Positions 16,726 to 24,629 of a DNA stretch of 44,720 bases are shown here, piece by piece; positions within the stretch are counted from its first letter, which is position 1, and each line of letters begins with the position of its first letter. The DNA comes from an uncultured Clostridia bacterium (lineage in GTDB: Bacteria > Bacillota > Clostridia > UMGS1883). The stretch is from contig CANRCD010000014.1 of NCBI GenBank assembly GCA_947629005.1, positions 1-44,720 of the forward strand, written 5' to 3'. Position numbers and translations under genes: made by a program. The notes under the pieces are model-generated. The model searched no databases. It was not told where the DNA came from and saw only the letters and a program-made list of their open reading frames with translations.

Positions 16726-17448
16726 ATGCGTATAACAGCAGGAGTTATGGACTTTCGCGATTTGAACCGCGCGGTCTGCGCCAGCCCCGATACCGACATA
16801 ACCATTGACGAATGCTACGGCCAGCGCTTTATCGGCGACGGCCTCAGCGGCAGGAACATCACCATAAACGGCACTCCCGGCAACGCGCTCGGGGCTTACC
16901 TTAACGGCGCCGTTATCCGCGTCAACGGAAACGCGCAGGACGCCATGGGCGACACCATGAACGACGGGGCTATTTACGTTCACGGCAGCAGCGGCGACGC
17001 CACCGGCTACGCCATGCGCGGCGGCAAGATTTTTGTGGAGCGCAACGCGGGCTACCGCGCCGGTATCCACATGAAGGCCTACAAGGATAAGGTGCCCACG
17101 CTGGTGATAGGCGGGCGAGTGGGCTCGTTTCTCGGCGAATATCAGGCCGGAGGCTACATAGTGGTGCTCGGTATCGGCGAGGAGGGCCGGCTGCCGGTAA
17201 GCAATTTTGTCGCGACGGGTATGCACGGCGGCAAGATTTTCCTCCGCAGCGATACCGCCCCCGCCGACCTCCCAAACAGCGTTATGACCCACGAGGCCAC
17301 CGCCGCCGACAAGGCCGAGATAAGCGGCCTTGTGGCCGAGTACTGCGCCGAGTTTGGCGGCGATAAGGACGAGATTCTCTCCGGCAAATTCTTTGTCATT
17401 TACCCCGATGTGGCAAATCCGTATAAGGAACTATTTGTGGCAAACTGA
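16726..17448 (+). CDS. GXGXG-domain protein (C-terminal domain of glutamate synthase as a separate subunit)
   Basis: A 240-residue right-handed beta-helix protein with repeated G-x-x-G-x-x-G turns: NGTPGNALGAYLNGAVIRVNGNAQDAMGD, HGSSGDATGYAMRGGKIFVERNAGYRAG, and VGSFLGEYQAGGYIVVLG. This matches the GXGXG domain at the C-terminus of GltB, which packs against the ammonia channel and links the glutaminase and synthase sites. In archaea and many Clostridia it is a free subunit, as here. AAGGAGG lies 6 bp before the ATG. It is the last gene of the operon and is followed by a strong terminator. Confidence 0.9.
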   Translation: MRITAGVMDFRDLNRAVCASPDTDITIDECYGQRFIGDGLSGRNITINGTPGNALGAYLNGAVIRVNGNAQDAMGDTMNDGAIYVHGSSGDATGYAMRGGKIFVERNAGYRAGIHMKAYKDKVPTLVIGGRVGSFLGEYQAGGYIVVLGIGEEGRLPVSNFVATGMHGGKIFLRSDTAPADLPNSVMTHEATAADKAEISGLVAEYCAEFGGDKDEILSGKFFVIYPDVANPYKELFVAN

Positions 17449-17459
17449 TGAATATAAAA

Positions 17460-17498
17460 GCAGTAAAGACCGCCTTTGTGGCGGTCTTTACTGCTTTT
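17460..17498. terminator. Bidirectional terminator after the glutamate synthase operon
   Basis: A perfect 15-bp stem (17460-17474 with 17480-17494), loop TTTGT, then TTTT on the plus strand. On the minus strand a TTTTATATT tail follows. It lies between convergent genes and can serve both. Confidence 0.9.
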
Positions 17499-17505
17499 GC
17501 GGCCC

Positions 17506-18096
17506 TTATGCGTCGCCGTTGTCGTGGTATTTTCCCCTGCAAAGGGCCGCGATCATTTCCAATGACCATACAGGCCCCGGGCTTAGCTTGAGTTCCCCGT
17601 TCTGTTTACAGACGATTCTCTGCGGTTCACCCTCGGTTTTTTCGGGGGAATTGTCGTAGACATAAAGTTCGTCGCACACCGCTATAAGCTCAGGGATCAG
17701 CTTCATCGCGCGGTAATAGCGAGCGCGCACCTTTTCGGGCGGAACACCGTGGCCGCCGTCCTTCTCGCGGCTTTCGACCCTTGCGATGTTAATCTCCGGG
17801 TCGATCGTCAAGACGTAAATGCACGCGACGTGATACCCCGCTAGCTTCGCTCTCTTCATAAGGTCGAGATTTCTCGGCGTTGACAGCACAGTCTCAAAGG
17901 TGAAGCTTTCGCCTTCGGCAAGCAGGTACTCTCGGGTATCTTCGGCTATCTGCGCGGCTTCCATGGAGCTGCATCCACGCTTACGCTGAATTTCGTCAGC
18001 GTTAACATAGTAACCTATCGGGGGATATTTTGCCGTAATAGTACTTTTTCCCGAGCCGTTAGGCCCGGTAAAGGCAAGAAGGACAAGGTTTTTCAT
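17506..18096 (-). CDS. Zeta toxin-like P-loop kinase
   Basis: A 196-residue P-loop protein of the zeta-toxin-related family (COG4185-like). Walker A is GPNGSGKST (10-18). NADEI near residue 32 carries the catalytic aspartate position, and SFTFETVLS near residue 65 is the conserved substrate segment. RVESREKDGGHGVPPEKVRARYYRAM and LYVYDNS are the hallmark C-terminal motifs. Zeta toxins phosphorylate UDP-N-acetylglucosamine and so hit wall precursors; whether this branch shares that substrate is unproven. The gene lies 23 bp after a RelB/DinJ antitoxin gene, in an AT-rich island between two terminators, which supports a toxin-antitoxin role. Confidence 0.8.
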   Translation of the reverse strand: MKNLVLLAFTGPNGSGKSTITAKYPPIGYYVNADEIQRKRGCSSMEAAQIAEDTREYLLAEGESFTFETVLSTPRNLDLMKRAKLAGYHVACIYVLTIDPEINIARVESREKDGGHGVPPEKVRARYYRAMKLIPELIAVCDELYVYDNSPEKTEGEPQRIVCKQNGELKLSPGPVWSLEMIAALCRGKYHDNGDA

Positions 18097-18119
18097 TGTT
18101 AATCTCCTTTCTAAAATTT

Positions 18120-18425
18120 TTACTTTTGTGAAATAGTAATCAGTCTTTTTGTTACAGGGTCCAAATAGGTGAATTCATCCGGTATTCCTTTATTTTCCGG
18201 ATCAGCTATTGCCATTTTTACCGCAGCGTCCAGTATAGTTTTGTCAATTATAGGTTTATCGACTGTTTTTTGGGGTACCGAAACATTAAACGGGAAGCCG
18301 TCATTTGCGACAAATCGTTTCAAAAAAATGTTTATTGCCGTGCTAAGCGAGATACCGATTTCTCCGGCTATTCTCTCCGCATCGGCTTTTGTCTGATCAT
18401 CAACTCTTGTAGATACATTAGCCAT
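18120..18425 (-). CDS. RelB/DinJ family antitoxin
   Basis: A 101-residue protein. Its N-terminal half, STRVDDQTKADAERIAGEIG followed by SLSTAINIFLKRFV, is a ribbon-helix-helix DNA-binding domain of the RelB/DinJ type. The C-terminal half would wrap the toxin. DinJ partners are normally YafQ/RelE-type ribonucleases, yet the gene downstream is a zeta-like kinase and no RelE-fold ORF is present. The coding region is more AT-rich than its neighbours, suggesting horizontal arrival. Such antitoxins usually repress their own promoter, and a perfect palindrome lies upstream. A GGAGGC ribosome-binding site precedes the ATG. Confidence 0.85.
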   Translation of the reverse strand: MANVSTRVDDQTKADAERIAGEIGISLSTAINIFLKRFVANDGFPFNVSVPQKTVDKPIIDKTILDAAVKMAIADPENKGIPDEFTYLDPVTKRLITISQK

Positions 18426-18519
18426 AATTGCCTCCTTTTCGGAATATAAATGAACCTGTCTGTAACAAAATCTCTCCCTTGTCCTAAGTTAAGGCAACCC
18501 CTTCTCTATGTTTGATTAT

Positions 18520-18548
18520 ATTGTATCACATTACATTATCTTTGTCAA
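18520..18548 (-). promoter_or_regulatory. Promoter of the toxin-antitoxin-like pair
   Basis: On the minus strand TTGACA (18543-18548), 17 bp, TACAAT (18520-18525). It lies about 95 bp upstream of the antitoxin start codon. Confidence 0.8.
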
Positions 18549-18589
18549 CACTTTTTATGCAAAAATATTGAAAATAATTAATTTTGCAT

Positions 18590-18618
18590 GTTTTTGTATG
18601 TATTATACATACAAAAAC
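18590..18618. promoter_or_regulatory. Perfect 13-bp palindrome upstream of the toxin-antitoxin promoter
   Basis: GTTTTTGTATGTA (18590-18602), TTA, TACATACAAAAAC (18606-18618). It lies about 42 bp upstream of the -35 hexamer, between that promoter and the lysC terminator. Its AT-rich dyad resembles ribbon-helix-helix operators, but an extra terminator arm or another regulator's site is possible. Confidence 0.5.
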
Positions 18619-18628
18619 GCGGTAACAT

Positions 18629-18650
18629 AAAAGGCCCCTTTAAGGGGCCC
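18629..18650 (-). terminator. Terminator of the hom-lysC operon
   Basis: GGCCCC and GGGGCC arms (18633-18638, 18644-18649) around TTTAA. On the minus strand a TTTTATG tail follows. It is 20 bp after the lysC stop codon. Confidence 0.75.
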
Positions 18651-18669
18651 ATTTTATTTACTGCCGTTA

Positions 18670-19890
18670 TCAGTCGCGCTTGGCGTCCAGATGGAACTTA
18701 GCGTGGATGGCGCGGACGGCGTCCTCGGCGTAGGGCTTATCAATGAGAACGCTGACCTTAATTTCGCTGGTGGATATCATATTGATATTTATGCCCGCGT
18801 CGTAGAGGGCCTCGAACATAGTCGCGGCCACGCCGGGATTGGAGGCCATTCCCGCGCCCACGATGGACACCTTCGAGACGTTCTCGTTTATGTCTATATG
18901 TTCGGCGCCTATCATGCCGCTGTTTTCGTCAAGAGTTTTCCTCGTAGCCTCAAGCTGGCTGCTGGGCACGGTAAAGCTGATATCCTTTTTGCCGTCGCGG
19001 CCGATGGACTGAAGAATAACGTCCACATTGACCTTCTTTTTCGCCAAATGAGCGAATATCTGGAACGCCTTGCCGGGAGTGTCCTCCACGCCCACAAGGG
19101 AAATTCTCGCAATATCATTGTCGCGGGCAACGCCCCTAACCAACATCTTTTCCACGCTGTTTGCCTCCTTAACTATCGTGCCGGGCGCCTTCTCAAGACT
19201 GGAAAGCACCTCAAGATTTATATTGTACTTCTTTGCCATTTCCACGCTTCTGTTGTGGAGCACATTCGCTCCGAGGGACGCAAGCTCAAGCATCTCGTCG
19301 TATGAGATGTCGTTAAGCTGCACGGCGTCGGGCACTATGCGCGGGTCGGCGGTGAATACTCCGCGCACATCGGTGTATATCTGGCACAAGTCCGCCCCCA
19401 GCGCTGAGGCTACGGCCACGGCCGAGGTATCGCTGCCGCCGCGGCCGAGGGTGGTGACGTCGTCGAACTTATTTATGCCCTGAAAGCCGGCCATAACCAC
19501 GATCTTGTGCTTGTCAAGCTCGGCCTGTATACGGTTGCCGACGATACGCTTTATGCGGGAATTAGAGTAGTTCGAGTCGGTCATCAGGCCAACCTGCCAA
19601 GCCGAAAGCGAAACCACCGGACGGCCGATTTTTTCAATCGCCATGGCAAGAAGAGCCATGGACTGCTGTTCGCCGGTGGAGAGCAGCACGTCCATCTCGC
19701 GCTTCGAGGCTCTGGGGTTTATCTCCTTCGCCTTTTCAATTAATTCGTCGGTGGTGTCGCCCTGAGCCGAAACCACCACCACCACGTCGTTATCCTGATC
19801 GTAGGTCTCCACAACGCGGTTTGCCACGTTAAATATACGCTCGGCATTGGCAACGCTTGTGCCGCCGAACTTCTGAACTATCAAAGCCAA
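18670..19890 (-). CDS. lysC: Aspartate kinase
   Basis: A 406-residue aspartokinase that phosphorylates aspartate, the entry step to lysine, threonine and methionine. The kinase domain begins with VQKFGGTSV (5-13) and includes GRGGSDTSAVAVA and DVRGVFTADPRIV. Two ACT domains follow (about 265-400): ISLVGVEDTPGKAFQIF and VSIVGAGMASNPGVAATMF. These give feedback control by the end products. The length is that of the monofunctional Firmicutes type. It is downstream of hom in the same transcript (23 bp gap), and no lysine riboswitch is seen ahead of either gene. Confidence 0.97.
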   Translation of the reverse strand: MALIVQKFGGTSVANAERIFNVANRVVETYDQDNDVVVVVSAQGDTTDELIEKAKEINPRASKREMDVLLSTGEQQSMALLAMAIEKIGRPVVSLSAWQVGLMTDSNYSNSRIKRIVGNRIQAELDKHKIVVMAGFQGINKFDDVTTLGRGGSDTSAVAVASALGADLCQIYTDVRGVFTADPRIVPDAVQLNDISYDEMLELASLGANVLHNRSVEMAKKYNINLEVLSSLEKAPGTIVKEANSVEKMLVRGVARDNDIARISLVGVEDTPGKAFQIFAHLAKKKVNVDVILQSIGRDGKKDISFTVPSSQLEATRKTLDENSGMIGAEHIDINENVSKVSIVGAGMASNPGVAATMFEALYDAGININMISTSEIKVSVLIDKPYAEDAVRAIHAKFHLDAKRD

Positions 19891-19913
19891 GCCAAAAACC
19901 TCCAGTTACTTAT

Positions 19914-21110
19914 TTACTGATATATTCTCATTCGGGAAACAACGCCCTCAACGCCGACAAGCCGCCTGTCGAGCTCTGTCCCGCTCATGGTCTCCGTCAC
20001 GAAGCCGAGGTCGCTCACGCCTCGTATAAACTCCGCGCCGGAAAAGCGCTCCGTCACGGCCTTTTGGGCCTTTGGAAGAATCCGGACAAAGAATTTATCC
20101 TCAAGTCCGGCGGGGTCAAAAGCAGCCGAGCCGTCGTCCTCCCACGAAAATTCGCCGCTGTAGCCGCCGCGCACGGCCGCGTCTATAAGGTCGGCCACTA
20201 CGGCGCTGGCCGTCGGCAGCTTGCCCGCCCCGCGGCCCATGAACACACAGTCGCCCACCATGTTGCCCTTGACCGCAACTGCGTTGAACACGTCCTCAAC
20301 CCCAGCGAGCGGGCAGGATTTCGGCACCATCATCGGGCCGACCGAAACTCCGGCGCGGCCGTCTCTGAACACTGCGCGTCCTATCAGCTTTATGGAGCAG
20401 CCCAGCGCCTCCGCGTAGGACATATCCTCCGCAGACACCGATGTGATTCCCTCTGTGGGGATATCGGCGCAGCTAACCCTTTTACCGAGACAAAGCGACG
20501 CCAAAATCGCAATCTTGCGGCAGACGTCGCGCCCCTCGATATCAGCCGAGGGATCCTTTTCGGCGTAGCCGTTCTCTTGCGCCGCTTTAAGAGCGCTCTC
20601 AAACGACTGGTTTCCACGAAACATTTTTGTCAGAATAAAATTCGTCGTACCGTTTATTATTCCGGCCACAGACTCAATTTCGTTGGCGGCAAGGCACCTC
20701 GCAAGGGGACGGATTATCGGTATGCCGCCGCCAACGCTGGCCTCGTAAAGATAACGGCAGTTATGCTCCCGTGCGAGGGCGAAAAACTCATGGCCGTGCT
20801 CCGCCACAAGCTCCTTGTTGCTTGTAACGACGCTTTTGCCGCGCAGCAGCGCCTGGCGGGTGTAATCGTAGGCGAACCGCACGCCGCCCATTGTCTCCAC
20901 GACGGCCTCCACCTCGGGATCGTCAAGAATTACGGAATAATCCTTGACAAAAAGCCCGCTTTCGGGGTGATCGGGGAAGTCGCGTATATCGAGAATATAT
21001 TTTATTTCTATGCTCTGTCCGGCCCGCTGCGCTATGCCGCCGGCGTTTTCCTTCAGTATTTCATAAACGCCGCTGCCGACAACTCCGTAGCCGATTATCG
21101 CTGCCTTCAT
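19914..21110 (-). CDS. hom: Homoserine dehydrogenase
   Basis: A 398-residue enzyme that reduces aspartate semialdehyde to homoserine for threonine and methionine. The NAD(P) motif is AIIGYGVVGSGVYEIL at the N-terminus. VTSNKELVAEHG, SVGGGIPIIRPL, IINGTTNFILTKM, and YAEKDPSADIEGRDVCRKI with the catalytic lysine region mark the substrate domain. A C-terminal ACT domain (about 325-398) is degenerate but present. The upstream ATG at 21134 has no ribosome-binding site, while the ATG at 21110 has AAAGGA 9 bp before it and starts at the family consensus. First gene of hom-lysC. Confidence 0.96.
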   Translation of the reverse strand: MKAAIIGYGVVGSGVYEILKENAGGIAQRAGQSIEIKYILDIRDFPDHPESGLFVKDYSVILDDPEVEAVVETMGGVRFAYDYTRQALLRGKSVVTSNKELVAEHGHEFFALAREHNCRYLYEASVGGGIPIIRPLARCLAANEIESVAGIINGTTNFILTKMFRGNQSFESALKAAQENGYAEKDPSADIEGRDVCRKIAILASLCLGKRVSCADIPTEGITSVSAEDMSYAEALGCSIKLIGRAVFRDGRAGVSVGPMMVPKSCPLAGVEDVFNAVAVKGNMVGDCVFMGRGAGKLPTASAVVADLIDAAVRGGYSGEFSWEDDGSAAFDPAGLEDKFFVRILPKAQKAVTERFSGAEFIRGVSDLGFVTETMSGTELDRRLVGVEGVVSRMRIYQ

Positions 21111-21160
21111 CTTCTGCGGTCCTTTCTTTGCCATATTATGACTGAAAACGGTTTTATGTT

Positions 21161-21189
21161 ATTCTACCACTTTTTCCAAGGCTTGTCTA
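21161..21189 (-). promoter_or_regulatory. Promoter of hom-lysC
   Basis: On the minus strand TAGACA (21184-21189), 17 bp, TAGAAT (21161-21166). The leader is about 45 nt, with no room for a T-box or riboswitch. Confidence 0.65.
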
Positions 21190-21230
21190 CATAAATTCTG
21201 CTTAATTTTTTTCGTTTTATCGCCTTAAAA

Positions 21231-22205
21231 CTATACGGTTTGTCCGTTTTCTTCCTTTTCCTGCTCTCCGGCGCGCTCCTTTTTACGCTCCGTTTTTTCG
21301 TTTATTTTTTCCAGACGGCGGATATAGGCGGCCTCGGCTTCGGGCGTACACTCGTACGTCACCTTCATAGCCACGCGCTCGCTGCCGCTGTTTACGGTGC
21401 CAAGACGCATCATAAATTTGCCGTGCTTTGCGCACTCGCACAGCGTCACGGGCTTGCGGCGGCCCATATCAATCCAGCGGCCCCGCGTCATGCGTTCGCC
21501 GCAGAAGGGACAAAGATTATGGTTAAACGCTTCATTGCAGCGGAGCTTGCCGTTTTGCAGCACGTAGATATAACGGTTTTTGGCCAAAGACCGAAGCCCC
21601 GAGATAAGCTCATAGTCTGATATTTTCGCGCCGGCGGAGCCGTAAGCCGCTATGCCCGCGGGCAGATCGAGCCGGCGGCAAATCGCCGCAGTGTAGCAGG
21701 CGTCGTTTAAGGCGTCGTGCCAAGGGCGCTCCTCGTCTATCTCACAGTTGAAATACTCCAGCGCGTACTTGAGCGAGCGCTGGTTTGAGCCTCCGTCGGT
21801 CTGTGCGTTGAAAATAACCTGAAGATTGTACCACTTTTTCACCCAGCCGGTGGGCAGGCCGTACATCTTCAAACAGGAAATGAGCATGGGAACGTCGTCG
21901 TAACCCCAAGTGATGAGGCACATATCATCGCCGCACCAAGCGCGGAATTCGTCGATAACATCCGGAAAAAAGCCCCCGCTCTCGAGCATTTTCGCGGTTA
22001 TCCCCGTCAGCTTCTTCACATGAGAATTAAGCCGCTTTATAAACGCGGGGCGCACAAGGCGCTTGTATGTATCCACAAAGGACATATCCTCGCCCAGCTT
22101 TACCGCGCCAATCTCAATTATTTCGTTTCTCACACGCTTTTTCCCCGCGGCGTCGGGCCTTGGGTAGGACTGGTTCCACTCCATATCCAGCACAATATAA
22201 TACAT
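21231..22205 (-). CDS. DEDDh 3'-5' exonuclease (KapD-like) with C-terminal zinc-ribbon-like segment
   Basis: A 324-residue protein. The exonuclease fold starts at once with YYIVLDMEWNQ (Asp7/Glu9), continues with ITGITAKMLESGG and ITWGYDDVPML, and closes with HDALNDACYTAAIC, giving the D-E-D-D-h set. The C-terminal part has CPFCGERMTRGRW and CECAKHGKFM, four cysteines that could bind zinc, then a charged tail rich in Glu and Lys. Relatives trim RNA or DNA 3' ends, and the true substrate is not known. The ATG at 22205 has AAAAGGGGA before it and matches the domain start; the longer reading crosses the promoter. It is the only separate proofreading-type exonuclease in the window. Confidence 0.85.
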   Translation of the reverse strand: MYYIVLDMEWNQSYPRPDAAGKKRVRNEIIEIGAVKLGEDMSFVDTYKRLVRPAFIKRLNSHVKKLTGITAKMLESGGFFPDVIDEFRAWCGDDMCLITWGYDDVPMLISCLKMYGLPTGWVKKWYNLQVIFNAQTDGGSNQRSLKYALEYFNCEIDEERPWHDALNDACYTAAICRRLDLPAGIAAYGSAGAKISDYELISGLRSLAKNRYIYVLQNGKLRCNEAFNHNLCPFCGERMTRGRWIDMGRRKPVTLCECAKHGKFMMRLGTVNSGSERVAMKVTYECTPEAEAAYIRRLEKINEKTERKKERAGEQEKEENGQTV

Positions 22206-22227
22206 AGGCGTTCCCCTTTTTTCTAAC

Positions 22228-22256
22228 AGTATATCACACGCCCGCCGCTTAGTCAA
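22228..22256 (-). promoter_or_regulatory. Promoter of the exonuclease gene
   Basis: On the minus strand TTGACT (22251-22256), 17 bp, TATACT (22228-22233), about 20 bp before the ribosome-binding site. Confidence 0.7.
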
Positions 22257-22281
22257 TAACTGTTTTTTGCTCGCGGCCCGC

Positions 22282-22313
22282 AAAAAAGCGGCCGCCCTTG
22301 CGGGCGGCCGCTT
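22282..22313 (-). terminator. Terminator of the solute-binding lipoprotein gene
   Basis: A 12-bp perfect stem (22286-22297 with 22302-22313), loop GCAA on the minus strand, then TTTT. It lies 14 bp after the stop codon. Confidence 0.9.
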
Positions 22314-22326
22314 AACGAAGCATTAT

Positions 22327-24495
22327 TTATTCGTCCTTTCCTCCGACCTCTATCTGCACGGGTATTTCTGTGCGGTTGCCCACGAAATCCTCCACATAGA
22401 TAGTTACGGGATAGACGCCTGGAACGGTCACGTCAAGCATAGTTACATCGGCGCTTACGTAGGACTTAAGGTCAATGCCGGTAACGTCCTCGGCTTTCTC
22501 AACGTAGTTGCTCCAGCTTATTTCGGAGGTATCCTTGTTAAGGTCAATGCCGTCAAGCTCCTCCTTGAGCTCAAGCGTCGGAGGAACGGTATTTTCCTTA
22601 TCGTAAACATAGACGGTCTCCTTGCGTTCGCCGGTGTTGCCGGCCCTATCCTTAATGCGGATAACAAGGCCGTTTTCGTACTTACCCACCTTTGTGAAGT
22701 CAACCGCGCTGTAGTCAACCTCGAAGCGGCCGCCCTCAAAGGGAACGGAATCCTCGTCGAACTCGTCCTCCTTACCGGCTTCCTTGGCCTCCTCCTCGGC
22801 AAGCTCGATATCGTTGGCGCCGCGAACGACTATCTCGCCGTCCTCGTACTTCATTTCGTACTCGCCGTCAACGCCGTCGCTGGCCTTGTAAAGCTCGAGC
22901 CAGTCTATATCCTCGGGATCGGTGCCCTCGGCAAAAACGACGGGCTTGTTTTCTATCTTCGATATGCTGGGGTTGACGTTATCCACAACCTCGCCGGAGT
23001 TAAGTGCCTTGGATATGCTTTCGATTTTGTTATATGTGCCGGACTTCTTGGCCTCGACGTTAATGCGGTACTTGGGAGTTCCGCCAACGCCGTAAACGCT
23101 GCGGCCAAACACGTCCTGAGCGTAGCTCCAGAACACCTCTATAGACTCGCCGAATTCGTTCTCGGGAATATTTCCGAGCTGGGTGTATATGCGCAGATTC
23201 GCGTCGCCTATTTCGGGGTGGAAAATGTCGATACCGTCCTCAACGGCTTTACCGGCCACGGCCTTTTCCTTGTATTCCTCGAAGCTGTCAACGTGGGCCA
23301 GCTCCTTGTAAAACTCGGAGCGGTAAAGGGCATAAGCCTCAAGCGCCAGACGGCTCTCCTCCTCGCTGAAGCCCTTCAGCAGACCAACGCTGTCGGCAAC
23401 GGAGCTGTATATCTGGTACCGGCCGCGGGTGGCCTCGTTCTCGTAGTCGGCATAAGGGTCGGTATAGTGTATATCGTCCGGACGGGGCCAAGGGATAACG
23501 CCCATGGACTCGCCGCGCTCGGCCAGAGCGCTGCCGCAGTTATCCATCATCCAGCGGGCGGCGTTGTTGAATACGCTTTCGCCGGCGGCGAATGCGTTAG
23601 TCGGAGCCATATAACCGGTATCGACGGAGTTGGGACCGGCCTTAAGGCAAACCGCCAAACCCTTCGTCAGCAGGCCGTCAAGGTATTCGGCGGCCACCTT
23701 GCCTTCCTCGGAGTCAATGCTTATGGTGCTGCCGTCGTATAGGCAGGCGCCGTTGGAGTGCAGAGCGAAAAGAATGGTATACATATAATTGGTGTGGAAA
23801 GCGTAGATGTCGTTGCCGGAGGCGGACTTTTTGCCGTTGAAATAGGTGCGCAGCTTTTCAAGGTAGTCCTCGAAGGTGCTCCATGTCCAGTCACCGCGCT
23901 CGTAAAGCGTGGCGGGATAGAGCGTTTTGCCGTTTTCCTTAAGGGCGGGCACCTGCTCTATGTATGTGGCGTTGTAAACCAGCGGCCAGTTGTTCATATA
24001 GATGAAGTCGCGGTTTATCAGATAGTAGTTGCCGAAGCACTTATCCACCAGCATCCAGCTATAGTCGGGATTATTCTCAAATATGTCGGTATACTTATCG
24101 AGCTGCTGGAGCACGTTCTGCGAGAGCAGCGTACCCTGCGAGCCGTTGGCCATGATGGGAATATGGCAGAGCGGATCGCCGGCCAGCACCGTCTGAAGCA
24201 GGCACTGCTTAATATCAGTCGGATAGGAAACCCATTTTATATCGACGCCCATTTCATCCTTAACGGTATTAAGAGCGGCGATGGCCGCGCGGCGGTTATC
24301 CTCGCTCATGCCGGATTCGCCGGTTATTTCGTCAACATAGTACGGATCGTCCTCAGGCAGGTAATGGTGCCCGATAAGGATTGTCGAAACCGCGTTTTTC
24401 GTCGCCCTGCTGCCAAGCGAGCAGCCGGTGAAGGCCGCCGCTATCAGCGTCACGCAAAGAGCGGCCAGCGCGCACTTTTTGAAACCTGATTTCAT
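22327..24495 (-). CDS. Extracellular solute-binding lipoprotein (family 1) with C-terminal Ig-like domains
   Basis: A 722-residue lipoprotein. The signal peptide ends in the lipobox IAAAFTGC, so Cys25 would be lipidated and the protein held on the outer face of the membrane. Residues 35 to about 480 look like an ABC sugar-binding protein: GESVFNNAARWMMDN, MGVIPWPRPDD and YSSVADSVGLLKGFSEEE are typical. An acidic linker (AEEEAKEAGKEDEFDEDSV) and two Ig-like DUF5011-type segments follow; each has the pattern of a strand, D-x-x-GN, and another strand. The architecture is unusual, and no permease genes adjoin it. The orphan ATPase at 162-1271 could serve its importer. The promoter is a perfect consensus, suggesting high expression. 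Confidence 0.85.
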   Translation of the reverse strand: MKSGFKKCALAALCVTLIAAAFTGCSLGSRATKNAVSTILIGHHYLPEDDPYYVDEITGESGMSEDNRRAAIAALNTVKDEMGVDIKWVSYPTDIKQCLLQTVLAGDPLCHIPIMANGSQGTLLSQNVLQQLDKYTDIFENNPDYSWMLVDKCFGNYYLINRDFIYMNNWPLVYNATYIEQVPALKENGKTLYPATLYERGDWTWSTFEDYLEKLRTYFNGKKSASGNDIYAFHTNYMYTILFALHSNGACLYDGSTISIDSEEGKVAAEYLDGLLTKGLAVCLKAGPNSVDTGYMAPTNAFAAGESVFNNAARWMMDNCGSALAERGESMGVIPWPRPDDIHYTDPYADYENEATRGRYQIYSSVADSVGLLKGFSEEESRLALEAYALYRSEFYKELAHVDSFEEYKEKAVAGKAVEDGIDIFHPEIGDANLRIYTQLGNIPENEFGESIEVFWSYAQDVFGRSVYGVGGTPKYRINVEAKKSGTYNKIESISKALNSGEVVDNVNPSISKIENKPVVFAEGTDPEDIDWLELYKASDGVDGEYEMKYEDGEIVVRGANDIELAEEEAKEAGKEDEFDEDSVPFEGGRFEVDYSAVDFTKVGKYENGLVIRIKDRAGNTGERKETVYVYDKENTVPPTLELKEELDGIDLNKDTSEISWSNYVEKAEDVTGIDLKSYVSADVTMLDVTVPGVYPVTIYVEDFVGNRTEIPVQIEVGGKDE

Positions 24496-24534
24496 TTTTT
24501 ACCCCTCTATTCCGATGATATTTTTCTATTTTTT

Positions 24535-24563
24535 ATTATACAACAATAATTTACCTTTGTCAA
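24535..24563 (-). promoter_or_regulatory. Promoter of the solute-binding lipoprotein gene
   Basis: On the minus strand TTGACA (24558-24563), 17 bp, TATAAT (24535-24540): a perfect consensus 40 bp upstream of the start codon. Confidence 0.85.
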
Positions 24564-24576
24564 TAACTTTAACCCA

Positions 24577-24607
24577 CAAAAAAAGGAATCCACATTTGTG
24601 AATTCCT
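24577..24607 (-). terminator. Terminator after the small conserved gene
   Basis: AGGAATTCAC and GTGGATTCCT arms on the minus strand (24598-24607 with 24584-24593, one G-U pair), then TTTTTTTGTG. It separates the gene at 24630 from the lipoprotein promoter. Confidence 0.85.
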
Positions 24608-24629
24608 GCCAAGACAAATTTATAAATTT

